A stretch of DNA of 45,236 bases from Mogibacterium pumilum (GTDB taxonomy: Bacteria; Bacillota; Clostridia; Peptostreptococcales; Anaerovoracaceae), in assembly GCF_002243385.1 (NCBI RefSeq), contig NZ_CP016199.1, positions 336,619-381,854 of the forward strand, written 5' to 3'. Each line of letters opens with the position of its first letter. Within the stretch, counting starts at the first letter, position 1. Shown piece after piece: positions 1 through 8,816 of this stretch. Made by a program: the position numbers and the translations under genes. The notes under the pieces were generated by a model. The model worked only from the letters and a program-made list of their open reading frames with translations. It had not been told where the DNA came from and ran no database searches.

Positions 1-2
1 AC

Positions 3-551
3 AACTACGAAGGCCGAACAGATAAAGAAAAACTAATCAACTATATAGTAAAAGAGAAAATCTGGAACTGGACAGCAGAGGAATCTGCAAGACTTCACCA
101 GAAAGCGTACTACGATTCTGAAAAAGGAAAGTATATTTATCCAGATGGACACAGTTACGCAAATGGAGGAATAAACCTAAAAGTTGTTACTAATGCCAGA
201 TTTCGTTCAGAGTTTATAATTAATGGGGATGGTAAATTTCTTACACTCTTGGACAAAGACGCTACACAGGATGCTAAGGTAAACTGCTCTAGCTTCAATT
301 ATGCACGTAGCAATGACAAAGTACATACGGTGCTAGATGTGGAACCCTCGAACCCAAATTACGAACCGCAGTTTAGAGAGAACTCTAAATGTGTGCTTGA
401 TAAGAATGGGAATCAGTTAAAAGATGCTAATGGAGAAAGTGTGGTATTTAAAGCGCCTAAAAAATTGGATTATAACGATAAGATAGTATGGAGAAAGAGA
501 GTAGCTGATTTTGAAGCGAGGTGCGGACATGGTAAAACTAATAGAACATAA
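3..551 (+). CDS. Unknown protein, C-terminal part (open at window edge)
   Basis: The frame is open from the window edge to a TAA at 549-551, giving about 182 residues of the C-terminal part of a larger protein. A start at the internal TTG at 249 would cut into continuous coding sequence, so I treat this as partial. It is hydrophilic, rich in Asn, Lys, Asp and aromatic residues, with motifs such as YPDGHSYANGG and NCSSFNYA, and has no membrane segment. It resembles streptococcal DUF3114-type proteins from memory only. The next gene starts inside its last codons, so the two are translationally linked. It could be the C-terminal domain of a secreted or polymorphic-toxin protein; no function can be assigned. 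Confidence 0.6.
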   Translation, partial: NYEGRTDKEKLINYIVKEKIWNWTAEESARLHQKAYYDSEKGKYIYPDGHSYANGGINLKVVTNARFRSEFIINGDGKFLTLLDKDATQDAKVNCSSFNYARSNDKVHTVLDVEPSNPNYEPQFRENSKCVLDKNGNQLKDANGESVVFKAPKKLDYNDKIVWRKRVADFEARCGHGKTNRT

Positions 552-1212
552 AAGAATAACTGCTGCTTGCATAATATTGATTTTACTCGTTTCTACTATC
601 GTGATTATTATGTTGCCAAAAAGAACTACAGAAATAAAGAACGATACTGTGTACATGAGCGGGTACTATACTGAATACCCTGATAAAGATGATCCAAGAT
701 ATTATATTGAATTTAAAAAGAATGGGACATATGTGCTAATGTATGATGACAGCAGGAGGAAAGATGAAGACTATTTTGAGGATGGGTATAGAAGCTGTCC
801 GGAAATATATATATACATTGGTAAATACAGGGTAAAGAATGGCAATTATATTTTAGAGACAACAGATAGTGCATATGTACAATTTAAAGATGTATCTGCA
901 GTAAAAAAGAATAGGATTAATTATTATTGCACTGGAATATTTGATGTAGAAAAATATATCGCGGAACAAAATGGCAGAACTGCAGAGCGAAAAGTTATTA
1001 AAACCGCAAAAGGACAGTATGTATTGGGTTATCCAAAAGGTGATAATCATTCTTACGATGAGGATAGAGCTTATTATTTACTTTTCAATAAATCGGATAT
1101 TACAGAGCTACCTAGCTCTATAGAAGAATTCCGTAAACAGTTCAAGATGGACAAGAAGGCGGAGCAGGAGCGCCTAGCGGAACAGGAGCGTTTAGCAAAG
1201 CAAAGTCAGTAG
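529..1212 (+). CDS. Membrane-anchored protein of unknown function
   Basis: A 227-residue protein. I chose the ATG at 529 because GAGGTG stands five bases upstream; an upstream TTG at 511 in the same frame lacks this. It overlaps the preceding gene by 23 bases in another frame. Residues about 10-29 form one hydrophobic helix after a basic start, followed by a hydrophilic extracellular domain rich in Tyr and Asp. The C-terminus ends in an AEQERLAEQERLAKQ coiled-coil-like repeat. Tight coupling to the upstream gene and the anchored secreted topology are compatible with an immunity or chaperone partner, but this is inference. A strong hairpin terminator follows. Confidence 0.6.
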   Translation: MVKLIEHKRITAACIILILLVSTIVIIMLPKRTTEIKNDTVYMSGYYTEYPDKDDPRYYIEFKKNGTYVLMYDDSRRKDEDYFEDGYRSCPEIYIYIGKYRVKNGNYILETTDSAYVQFKDVSAVKKNRINYYCTGIFDVEKYIAEQNGRTAERKVIKTAKGQYVLGYPKGDNHSYDEDRAYYLLFNKSDITELPSSIEEFRKQFKMDKKAEQERLAEQERLAKQSQ

Positions 1213-1221
1213 ACAATTTTC

Positions 1222-1252
1222 AGAAAGCTCGTATTCGAGCTTTCTAATTTCT
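1222..1252 (+). terminator. Rho-independent terminator
   Basis: AGAAAGCTCG and CGAGCTTTCT form a perfect 10-bp stem (1222-1231 with 1236-1245) around a TATT loop, followed by AATTTCTTATT. It ends the two-gene unit upstream. The T-tract is imperfect. Confidence 0.75.
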
Positions 1253-1470
1253 TATTAAGGAATTATGATATAGAAAATGCTACAAATAATCTATTCAGCA
1301 CTGGAGATAACACAGCTGAACAGATAAACGCAGCCCAGTCAGATCTCGGTAAGTCGTTTAGAGCGGGAGCATTCCATCCAAACCTTGCAGCTTCATGGCG
1401 AGTAAAACTAAACGAAGAGATAAACAAGCAGTTTGAATGTAAATTGGCTCAAGGAATAAACGCAATGTAG
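1249..1470 (+). pseudogene. Orphan coding remnant without a start
   Basis: The frame continues after the stop at 1212 and, from about 1249 to the TAG at 1468-1470, encodes roughly 73 residues of protein-like composition (for example QINAAQSDLGKSFRAGAFHP and ASWRVKLNEEINKQFECKLA). There is no ATG, GTG or TTG with a ribosome site at its front, and a terminator hairpin lies just before it. I read it as the 3' remnant of a deleted gene from the same locus. Alternatively it could be non-coding sequence that happens to be open. Confidence 0.4.
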
Positions 1471-1490
1471 TTACATTCATAGTGTATTTC

Positions 1491-1530
1491 AAACCCTGTC
1501 TTCTTAAACGAGAGAGGGTTGTTTAATTTT
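1491..1530 (+). terminator. Probable terminator after the coding remnant
   Basis: AACCCT pairs with AGGGTT, extended across one mismatch by TCT/AGA, followed by a T-rich run (GTTTAATTTTA). It separates the upstream remnant from the CRISPR-Cas operon promoter. Confidence 0.55.
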
Positions 1531-1615
1531 ATATTAATATAGAATCAGTAATAATTTTAAATAGAATTAATTTATAATAAAAAGCACAGACTTGTATTTA
1601 TATAGATACAATAAT

Positions 1616-1657
1616 GGTATAATCAGATTGCGGTTTTATTTTTTTTTGTGTTATGGA
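1616..1657 (+). promoter_or_regulatory. Promoter and ribosome site of the cas operon
   Basis: An extended -10 element TGGTATAAT lies at 1616-1623-ish, with TATAAT at 1618-1623. TTGTAT at 1592-1597 is 20 bases away, too far for a classical -35, so the extended -10 probably carries the promoter. GGAGG at 1654-1658 precedes the ATG at 1664. This predicts a 5' UTR of about 30 bases. No other promoter of comparable quality is seen before csm5 ends. Confidence 0.55.
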
Positions 1658-1663
1658 GGAACT

Positions 1664-2413
1664 ATGTTCTGCAAATTAAATATTATTCTAGAAAACAAAA
1701 ACGGATATGATTTGAATATATCCTCTATTCTTCACGGTGCATTAATGCAGTTTATATCTTCAGACTATGCCATAACCCTTCATGAAAATGGGCTCAAACC
1801 GTATACACAACATGTTGAAATAAAAGACGATACAATTGAGTGGATTATTACGACTTTAACAAAAGAAGCAAAAGAAAACATAATCGACAAGATAATTGCT
1901 TCGAAGCCTAATGAAATCTATCTGGAATACAAAGATGAAAAGGTAAATGTTGTTAAATATGAAATTGGTGCAATAGAATATGATGAAGTACTCGATAAAA
2001 CATATTTTGGCGATTGTCCGAGAATAGTCCGAATTAATTTTTTAACGCCAACTGCATTTAAAGTTAACGACACTTACCAATTCTATCCAACAGTTGAACA
2101 TATTTTCATGAGTCTGATTAATAAACATGATTGCGTATCACAGGGAACTCAAATATTTTCAGAAGAAATAATGGAGGAAATACGAGAGCGTGTAAGCATT
2201 GTAGGGTATAACCTCAGAAGTAAGATGTTTCATCTTGAAGGTGTTAAGATTCCGTCATTTATTGGAAGTATAACCATAAAAATTGGAGGGAATAAGCAGT
2301 TTGTAAATTTAATTAATATGCTTTGTGAGTGCGGTAAGTATTCAGGAGTAGGTATCAAAACAGCTATAGGAATGGGAGCGATTAATGTCTTTCCGAAAGC
2401 AAGAAAGGAGTAA
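1664..2413 (+). CDS. cas6: CRISPR-associated endoribonuclease Cas6
   Basis: A 249-residue protein. The ATG at 1664 follows GGAGG by six bases; an upstream TTG at 1592 in the same frame would precede the promoter element, so it is rejected. Cas6 is a double-ferredoxin-fold RNase that cuts pre-crRNA within each repeat. The signature C-terminal glycine-rich loop is visible near the end (KYSGVGIKTAIGMGAINVF), and the N-terminal half has the usual HGALMQFI helix with a conserved His. It opens the operon and lies three bases before cas10. Cleavage would leave the 8-base tag ACGAAAAC on crRNAs. Confidence 0.93.
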   Translation: MFCKLNIILENKNGYDLNISSILHGALMQFISSDYAITLHENGLKPYTQHVEIKDDTIEWIITTLTKEAKENIIDKIIASKPNEIYLEYKDEKVNVVKYEIGAIEYDEVLDKTYFGDCPRIVRINFLTPTAFKVNDTYQFYPTVEHIFMSLINKHDCVSQGTQIFSEEIMEEIRERVSIVGYNLRSKMFHLEGVKIPSFIGSITIKIGGNKQFVNLINMLCECGKYSGVGIKTAIGMGAINVFPKARKE

Positions 2414-2416
2414 TTT

Positions 2417-4786
2417 GTGAACGCTAAACAGATTGAAATTATCCTTGGAGGATTGTTCCACGATATCGGCATAGTGCTATGCAAAAATAACGCTGAAATG
2501 AATAATTGCGAAAAAGGATATCAGTTTATTAAAGATGCCGGTATTAATAATGAATCAATATTAGAACAACTTAAATTTCAACATTACAATAGTTTAACTG
2601 GGGCGAGTATTTCAGAAGATTCACCTGCATATATAACTTGCTGGGCGAATGATGTTGCGACTAGAGAAACCCTAGGAGATGATAGAAAGTACGCAGTAAA
2701 AGAATATGATGTTTCAAATAGAATCGCTCCACTTCAGTCAGTATTTAACATAATCAATGGTAATAATGAAACAAAAGTATATGAACCGGAGCAAGTAAAC
2801 GAAAGTGGAGAAATCAATTATCCAGTAGATAATACCATTAATTATTCTGAAGAGAAGTATGAAAATATAATAAATAATATCAAGAATGGTATTAAGAAAT
2901 TTGAGATAACCGGTGAATATGTAAATTCACTACTGTCACTACTCGAGGGGGAACTCACATATATCCCTTCTTCATCAGACATTAATCAACTTGCTGACAT
3001 ATCTCTCTATGACCAAATGAAAATTACTGCGGCCATAGGTAGCTGTGTATATCAGTATCTTGAAAGTAAGGGAATAAAGAATCATAAGAAGGCACTTGTA
3101 GATGACTGTAACAAATCTTATGATGAAGATTATTTTCTACTATTCAGCATGGACATATCGGGAATTCAGAACTTCATATACAAGGTTGATAGTTCAGAAG
3201 CCTTGAAAAGTCTGCGCTCCAAGTCATTTTATCTGGAAATAATGCTGGAACACATTATAGACGAGCTGCTTGAATCAGTTAATTTATCTAGAGCTAATCT
3301 CATCTATTCGGGTGGTGGCCATGCGTATATCTTGCTTCCTAACACAGATGAAGTTATAGAAAAGATAAAGACATTTAAAGCAGATACGAAAAAGTGGTTT
3401 ATTGATAACTATGGGATTGATTTGTATGTTGCTATGGGATACAAGCCTTGCTCGGCAAATACTCTGAAGAATTCTCCTAAAGGATCATATGAAAAATTAT
3501 TTAAAGAAGTTTCTAAAGCGTTATCAAATGAAAAAATATCTCGTTACTCGGCAAATGAGATTAGACGCATGAATTCTTTTAGAAATGAAGAATCTACGAG
3601 GGAGTGTAAAGTTTGCGGAAGAGTGGATCATCTAACTGCTGAAGATATCTGTGAGTATTGCGATTCGTTTAAGAGAATATCCAGAGATATTCTGAATAAA
3701 TCTTTCGGGTTTGTAACAGTTATCGAAGAGAAAGATAAGGTTAAGAATTGTATAAAGTTGCCATTTGATAAGTATATGCTTATGGAGGATGAAGAAAGTC
3801 TAAAGCATAGAATTTATACAAGCGGAAGCGGTTATGTGCGGTCTTATAGCAAAAATAAAATGTACACAGTAGTAAATGTAGCGACTCGATTATGGGTAGG
3901 CGATTACTCGTCAGAATCATCGTTCGAGGCACTAGCAAAAGCTTCAACAGGAATTGATAAGCTAGGAGTACTAAGAGCTGATGTAGATAATCTTGGCAAA
4001 ACTTTTATAAGCGGGTTTAAGCCCGAACACACAAGTCTGTCAAGAACAGCCAGCTTCTCCAGAAAATTAAGCATGTTCTTCAAACTCCATATCAATAATA
4101 TTCTTGAAAATGGAGAATACATGATAGATGGTTCAAAGCCGTCAAAGCGAAATGCGACTATTGTATATTCAGGTGGAGACGATGTATTTATAGTAGGTGC
4201 TTGGGATGACGTAATAGGTCTCGCAATAGACTTGTCTGATTCACTAAAAAAGTATTCACAAGGAACCCTAACTATATCTGCAGGAATAGGAATTTTCCCG
4301 AAGAAATATCCTGTAAAGGCTATCGCAAGAGAGACAGGACTGCTGGAAGAAGCTTCAAAGAGGGTACAAGATAAAAATGCAGTCACATTGTTTGAGGATG
4401 TCTACAACCAAGATTGCAAGTACGAGTTTGATTGTGGTGAACAGACTTACAAATGGGATATTTTTAATAGCCGTGTAATGGGAGAAAAATATGTGTTGAT
4501 TGAGTCATTCTTCTCAGATGATGAGAAAGGCATGGCAGCAATATATAGGCTCTTGAATTACATAAAAAACCTTGATGACATAATAAATCTTGCAAGACTT
4601 GCATACTTACTGGGAAGGATGCAGGCAAGTGCAAAGGATTCAGATGAGAAAGAAGAAAAATACAAAGCGTTTTCAAAACAATTATATGAGTGGATATCTA
4701 ATGACCCTAAAGGTGAAAATAGACGAGAGCTTATAACTGCAATTTATATTTATGTATATCTACATAGAAAGGAAGAGGAGAAGTAA
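2417..4786 (+). CDS. cas10: Type III-A CRISPR Cas10/Csm1, HD plus GGDD cyclase
   Basis: A 789-residue large subunit starting at GTG 2417 behind AAAGGAG. In order it shows an N-terminal HD nuclease motif (H15-D16, LFHDIG), a first palm domain (FSMDISGIQNFIY), a zinc-binding knot with C397, C400, C412 and C415, and the second palm with the cyclase motif GGDD at 586-589 (IVYSGGDDVFIVG). In this family the HD domain cuts DNA and the palm makes cyclic oligoadenylates when target RNA is bound. Both catalytic motifs are present. The usual HDIGK lysine is Ile here and the later AD motif reads ND, so HD activity is less certain than cyclase activity. Confidence 0.95.
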   Translation: MNAKQIEIILGGLFHDIGIVLCKNNAEMNNCEKGYQFIKDAGINNESILEQLKFQHYNSLTGASISEDSPAYITCWANDVATRETLGDDRKYAVKEYDVSNRIAPLQSVFNIINGNNETKVYEPEQVNESGEINYPVDNTINYSEEKYENIINNIKNGIKKFEITGEYVNSLLSLLEGELTYIPSSSDINQLADISLYDQMKITAAIGSCVYQYLESKGIKNHKKALVDDCNKSYDEDYFLLFSMDISGIQNFIYKVDSSEALKSLRSKSFYLEIMLEHIIDELLESVNLSRANLIYSGGGHAYILLPNTDEVIEKIKTFKADTKKWFIDNYGIDLYVAMGYKPCSANTLKNSPKGSYEKLFKEVSKALSNEKISRYSANEIRRMNSFRNEESTRECKVCGRVDHLTAEDICEYCDSFKRISRDILNKSFGFVTVIEEKDKVKNCIKLPFDKYMLMEDEESLKHRIYTSGSGYVRSYSKNKMYTVVNVATRLWVGDYSSESSFEALAKASTGIDKLGVLRADVDNLGKTFISGFKPEHTSLSRTASFSRKLSMFFKLHINNILENGEYMIDGSKPSKRNATIVYSGGDDVFIVGAWDDVIGLAIDLSDSLKKYSQGTLTISAGIGIFPKKYPVKAIARETGLLEEASKRVQDKNAVTLFEDVYNQDCKYEFDCGEQTYKWDIFNSRVMGEKYVLIESFFSDDEKGMAAIYRLLNYIKNLDDIINLARLAYLLGRMQASAKDSDEKEEKYKAFSKQLYEWISNDPKGENRRELITAIYIYVYLHRKEEEK

Positions 4787-4788
4787 AG

Positions 4789-5211
4789 ATGGAACGATTA
4801 ACACAACTAAATTTCGCAAGTCTCGCTGAAGATGTAATCCAAAACAAAATTATGAAGAAAGGCGGAAAAAATCCACGAGAAACTTCAGAAACACCGATGA
4901 TTACTACATCAAAGATTAGAAACATGCTAGAGCTAACTAATACTCTCTATAACAAGCTGATTAAATATAGAGAGGAAGAGCTTTCTGATGAAATAATGAG
5001 TTATATTCAATATGTGAGAATGAAATTTGCATATGAGTATGGGCGTGATTTAAAAGAAAAGCAGAAAACTGTCGTAGATTTTATTAAAAAAGCAGATATT
5101 ATGAATCATCTGGAAAGTATAGGAAATAGCAGGGAACAAGCACTTATATTCTGTAAGTACATGGAATCGCTGGTTGCTTTTCATAAGTTCTATGGTGGAA
5201 GAGATAAATAA
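4789..5211 (+). CDS. csm2: Csm2, small subunit of the Csm complex
   Basis: A 140-residue, largely helical and charged protein. The ATG is two bases after the cas10 stop, with GGAGAAG overlapping the end of cas10 as ribosome site. Csm2 subunits line the belly of the type III-A complex and contact the target RNA. Family features include the ITTSKIRNMLELTN region, the IQYVRMKFAYEYGR helix and the IGNSREQALIFCKYMESLVAFHKFYGG C-terminal helix pair. Length is typical. It lies in the order expected for csm operons, 14 bases before csm3. Confidence 0.92.
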   Translation: MERLTQLNFASLAEDVIQNKIMKKGGKNPRETSETPMITTSKIRNMLELTNTLYNKLIKYREEELSDEIMSYIQYVRMKFAYEYGRDLKEKQKTVVDFIKKADIMNHLESIGNSREQALIFCKYMESLVAFHKFYGGRDK

Positions 5212-5225
5212 CGGAGGTAAAAGAT

Positions 5226-5900
5226 ATGTATAGCAAGATTAAAATAACAGGAACAATTAATGTGGAAACAGGAATGCATATTGGAGCTTCCGATGGATTT
5301 TCAGTGATAGGAGCTATGATTTCCCCTGTAGCAAAGGATGCACTCTTAAGAATCCCGTATATACCGGGGAGTTCTCTAAAGGGAAAAATCAGAAGCCTGG
5401 TAGCAAAAGCATATTCCAATGACGATATAGTTCCCAAATTTAATGATCAGGACGATAAGGTTACAAGATTATTTGGTGCAGGTGCAGGCAATAATAATCA
5501 CCCAAAACCAAGCAGACTCATATTTTCAGACATGATAATGGAGAATATAGAGGAGCTTAAAAAGAATGATGTCGAAGATGGCACTGAGGTTAAAGAGGAA
5601 AATACAATTAATCCAATAACTGCAGAGGCAAATCCAAGGCAAATAGAGCGTGTCGTAAGAGGTGCTAAATTTCCACTTACTATAATTTATAATGTTGAAA
5701 AAGAGAATGAAAAAGAAATACTTGAAGATATGGAGACAGTAGCCCTTGGATTAAAACTATTGAGCTATGACTATATCGGAGGTCACGGATCACGCGGATA
5801 TGGAAGAGTAACAATAGATAATATCAATGTGGATTGTGTTGTAGGTGACATAAATAAAGAAATACTTGATAAGTGCAATGAATTACTGAAAAGGAAATAG
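5226..5900 (+). CDS. csm3: Csm3 backbone subunit with Ile at the catalytic Asp position
   Basis: A 224-residue RAMP protein with ribosome site GGAGG. Family hallmarks are clear: the ETGMHIG start, IPYIPGSSLKGKIRSL, NPRQIERVVRGA and the glycine-rich GGHGSRGYGR loop. In characterised Csm3 proteins the backbone cuts target RNA every six nucleotides using an Asp in the GAxDSPV motif (D32 in Staphylococcus epidermidis numbering). Here the motif reads GAMISPV, so residue 32 is Ile (codon ATT at 5319-5321). The rest of the protein is intact, so assembly and target binding should persist while slicing is predicted to be lost. The Asp identity is from family knowledge; the substitution is seen directly. 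Confidence 0.93.
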   Translation: MYSKIKITGTINVETGMHIGASDGFSVIGAMISPVAKDALLRIPYIPGSSLKGKIRSLVAKAYSNDDIVPKFNDQDDKVTRLFGAGAGNNNHPKPSRLIFSDMIMENIEELKKNDVEDGTEVKEENTINPITAEANPRQIERVVRGAKFPLTIIYNVEKENEKEILEDMETVALGLKLLSYDYIGGHGSRGYGRVTIDNINVDCVVGDINKEILDKCNELLKRK

Positions 5901-5902
5901 TC

Positions 5903-6829
5903 ATGGAGTATACAGGATTTAAGCTAGTTTTCTCTACATCAGTACATTTTGGTAATGGAAGCTTAGAAAATTCAGATAACAAAATATATGCGGATACAAT
6001 TTTTTCTGCTCTGTGCCATGAGGCTGTTAAATTGGAGTGCATAGAAGAACTTGTATCTTATGTAAAGAACGAAAAGATAAAATTGTCTGATGCCTTTCCT
6101 TTTATCGGAGATAGTTATTACATTCCTAAGCCAATGATAACTATCGAAAGCGAAAGAAATATTGATGACAAGAAAAAGGCAAAAAAATTAGAGTTTATCA
6201 ATGTAAATCTCATAGATGAATATCTAGATGGAAGCATGGATATTAGAAGAGAGTCTGAGATATTATCTAATCTTGGTAAGTCGGATATTATAACGAGAGC
6301 GGTTATCCAGACTAATGAGGATACTAAGCCATATTCGGTTGGAACGTATTTATTTTCTGAAGGTGCGGGACTATACCTAATCGTAGGATATAGTGATGAG
6401 GACGCTCTTAATATGATTACTAAATTGCTTCATAGTTTAAGCTATGTGGGAATTGGTGGAAAAGTAAGTTCCGGTCTTGGTAAATTCAATTCGGAACAAG
6501 TAAAGCTACCGGTTAGCCTTACTGATAAAATTGAGAGAGCAGAAGAATCTTCAAGTGTAATGAGCTTATCAGTAGGTATGTGTGATGATATGGATCTTGA
6601 AAATGTGTGCGAAAATTCAAACTATATTTTATCTAAAAGGAGTGGTTTTATAAATTCTTCCACATACTCCGATAACCTTGTTAAGAAGCAAGACTTTTAC
6701 TTATTTCGCGCGGGATCAGTTTTTAGTAGACCATTTAAAGGCTTAATCAAAGATGTCGCAATTAAAGGGAAACATCCGGTCTATCGTTATGCGAATCCTA
6801 TTTTTATGGAGGTCAGCAATGGTAAATAG
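5903..6829 (+). CDS. csm4: Csm4, crRNA 5'-tag binding RAMP subunit
   Basis: A 308-residue protein starting at ATG 5903 after AAGGAAA, two bases beyond the csm3 stop. Csm4 caps the complex with Cas10 and binds the 5' tag of the crRNA. Visible features are the N-terminal RAMP strand (FKLVFSTSVHFG), the IYADTIFSALCHEA helix typical of Csm4, and a glycine-rich loop YVGIGGKVSSGLGKF. Its last 11 bases overlap csm5. Length is usual for the family and there are no disruptions. Confidence 0.9.
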   Translation: MEYTGFKLVFSTSVHFGNGSLENSDNKIYADTIFSALCHEAVKLECIEELVSYVKNEKIKLSDAFPFIGDSYYIPKPMITIESERNIDDKKKAKKLEFINVNLIDEYLDGSMDIRRESEILSNLGKSDIITRAVIQTNEDTKPYSVGTYLFSEGAGLYLIVGYSDEDALNMITKLLHSLSYVGIGGKVSSGLGKFNSEQVKLPVSLTDKIERAEESSSVMSLSVGMCDDMDLENVCENSNYILSKRSGFINSSTYSDNLVKKQDFYLFRAGSVFSRPFKGLIKDVAIKGKHPVYRYANPIFMEVSNGK

Positions 6830-7943
6830 TAACTATCTTGAGAGATATATAATTACGATTGAGACACTTGGACCGCTTTATATAGGTTCTGGTCATGAAA
6901 TTGGGAAAAAAGAATGGATTTTAAATAGACGCGATAATACAGCCCATATAATTGATGAGATAAAGCTTTTTAATTATCTAAGTAATAATAATTGGCTATC
7001 CTCTTTTGAAAAATTTATGCTTTCAAATGCAAGAGGAGGGCTATTTGAATGGGCCAAAGAGAATAAGATTATTAATGACATAATTCACCAAACATCTAAG
7101 TACTCTCTAGATTGTGAGAATATAGTTGATGTAAATAAGGTTAGGGGTATTCAGACTTTTATAAAGGATGGATATGGTAAGCCATACATACCGGGAAGTA
7201 GTATAAAGGGAGCAATTAGAAATGTATTATTATCCCAAAGTATTGAAAAAGACACGAACTCAAATGATGATGTAATTAGTGCACTTAGAAAACCTGATGC
7301 AGGGGATAATAAAAATAAGCTCAGTGGAGAAGCAAATAAACTGGATATTAAATATTTTAGAACCATCAATCGAGAAGGTAGCAAATATGATGATGCAGTA
7401 AATGATGTCATGAGTGGAATAAAAATATCTGATAGCAAGCCTTTGTCTTTTAATAATCTTACATTATGCCAGAAGATAGACGCTAAATTAGATGGCGATC
7501 CTGGTGATGGGCTACCTATATTCAGAGAATGTATAAAGCCAGAAACGAAAATTGAGTTCAATCTAACTATTGATACGGCACTATTTAAAAAAGATATTTC
7601 ATACATAGAAAATGCAGTTGAGAACTTCCTTAATAATTACAATGAAGAGTTCCTACTCAAATTTAAGGAGGAAATTCCATACTATGGCAATGTAATTTAT
7701 TTAGGTGGGGGTGCAGGTTATCATACAAAAACGGTGACAAGCTCTCTACTTAAAAACGAAGCCGATAAGGTTAAAATAATAGGTAACATCATTAATAACA
7801 CTGTTAGTAATGATAAAAGAGACGAGCACAGACATTATGATGATTATAAGCTGGGGGTATCACCTCATATTGTAAAATTGACAGAATATGATGGTGAACT
7901 AGTGCAAATGGGACCATGCAGTATAAAAATTTCTAAACTTTAA
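6819..7943 (+). CDS. csm5: Csm5, crRNA 3'-end RAMP subunit
   Basis: A 374-residue protein. I place the start at ATG 6819 because GGAGG stands at 6808-6812; a longer reading from TTG-like codons further upstream in the same frame would sit inside csm4 without a ribosome site. Csm5 terminates the backbone and helps crRNA 3' maturation. The family motifs LGPLYIGSGHEIGKKEW and GKPYIPGSSIKGAIRNVL are visible, followed by the long insertion and a C-terminal glycine-rich YLGGGAGYHTKT. It is the last protein gene before the array, and its TAA begins an 11-base sequence that recurs beyond the array. Confidence 0.92.
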   Translation: MVNSNYLERYIITIETLGPLYIGSGHEIGKKEWILNRRDNTAHIIDEIKLFNYLSNNNWLSSFEKFMLSNARGGLFEWAKENKIINDIIHQTSKYSLDCENIVDVNKVRGIQTFIKDGYGKPYIPGSSIKGAIRNVLLSQSIEKDTNSNDDVISALRKPDAGDNKNKLSGEANKLDIKYFRTINREGSKYDDAVNDVMSGIKISDSKPLSFNNLTLCQKIDAKLDGDPGDGLPIFRECIKPETKIEFNLTIDTALFKKDISYIENAVENFLNNYNEEFLLKFKEEIPYYGNVIYLGGGAGYHTKTVTSSLLKNEADKVKIIGNIINNTVSNDKRDEHRHYDDYKLGVSPHIVKLTEYDGELVQMGPCSIKISKL

Positions 7944-8071
7944 GCCGTTGTTGAAATTTTAATAGGTTGAGCCGATTATTATGAAAGTGTGTTGGATAAG
8001 AATGATAAAAATAAGTTTAAGCCGCAAAAGTAAAAGGAAAACGTTGAAATCACACTTGTCCAACACACGCC
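7944..8071 (+). promoter_or_regulatory. Probable CRISPR leader with a 10-bp inverted repeat
   Basis: This AT-rich 128-base segment lies between csm5 and the first repeat. Repeat conservation is best next to it and worst at the cas1 side, which marks it as the leader end. GTGTGTTGGA (7987-7996) is exactly complementary to TCCAACACAC (8059-8068), the right arm ending three bases before repeat 1. TATTAT at 7977-7982 with TTGAAA at 7951-7956 (20-base gap) is a weak promoter candidate. The motif AAGCCG or GAGCCG occurs three times. Confidence 0.6.
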
Positions 8072-8750
8072 ATTAGAAAACGAAAACCCCGATAGGGGAC
8101 GAAAACTTTCTCTGTTGCTTTCGTCTGTGCATTAGGTGTTCATTAGAAAACGAAAACCCCGATAGGGGACGAAAACATCAAAAGTAGTTAATAATAAGTT
8201 AGCCATATATATTAGAAAACGAAAACCCCGATAGGGGACGAAAACCTTTTGTTATCATTTCTTCTCTTTCGTAATTCATAATTAGAAAACAAAAACCCCG
8301 AGAGGGGACGAAAACCTAAGCTTCTTGCTTCAACCACTACTGCGTAGGCATTAGAAAACAAAAACCCCGAGAGGGGACGAAAACTTTAAGAATGTGTCCG
8401 TGAATAGTTCGATAGTTTTTTGGAATTAGAAAACAAAAACCCCGAGAGGGGACGAAAACCTTCTAAATCTGACTATCAAATCAAACTATAAATAATTAGA
8501 AAACAAAAACCCCGAGAGGGGACGAAAACAAAGTCACCTTCTGGAGTTTAAACTCTGGGAGGTATTCATTAGAAAACAAAAACCCCGAGAGGGGACGAAA
8601 ACTCAAGCTTGGCAAATCTAAAGCGCTGGCAGAACCAAAATATTAGAAAACAAAAACCCCGAGAGGGGACGAAAACGGTTTGCGGTTAAATTCCTTATAA
8701 ACCTCGAGAGCGTACATTAGAAAACGAGAACCCCAATAGGGGACGAAAAC
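8072..8750 (+). CRISPR. CRISPR array part 1: 10 repeats, 9 spacers
   Basis: Ten 35-base repeats begin at 8072, 8142, 8211, 8281, 8350, 8425, 8495, 8568, 8642 and 8716. Each starts ATTAGAAAAC, has a CCCC/GGGG hairpin core and ends GGGGACGAAAAC. Spacers are 34-40 bases. Repeats 1-3 carry CGAAAA with a GATA loop; repeats 4-9 carry CAAAAA with a GAGA loop; repeat 10 carries CGAGAA with an AATA loop. The 3' end resembles known type III-A repeats, so transcription is probably on the plus strand and Cas6 would leave an ACGAAAAC tag. Confidence 0.97.
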
Positions 8751-8816
8751 TTTATTAGTCTGGTCTTGAGAGATCTTGACTGCGTTATTTGAAAGAAATA
8801 GAGGTGGAAAGATAAA

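Noticed and set aside
1592-1663. Longer Cas6 start at TTG 1592
   Set aside because: The extra residues cover the promoter -10 and lie before the GGAGG that serves ATG 1664.
3904-4386. Minus-strand open frame inside cas10
   Set aside because: It is antisense to the conserved palm domain, has no family likeness and no ribosome site.
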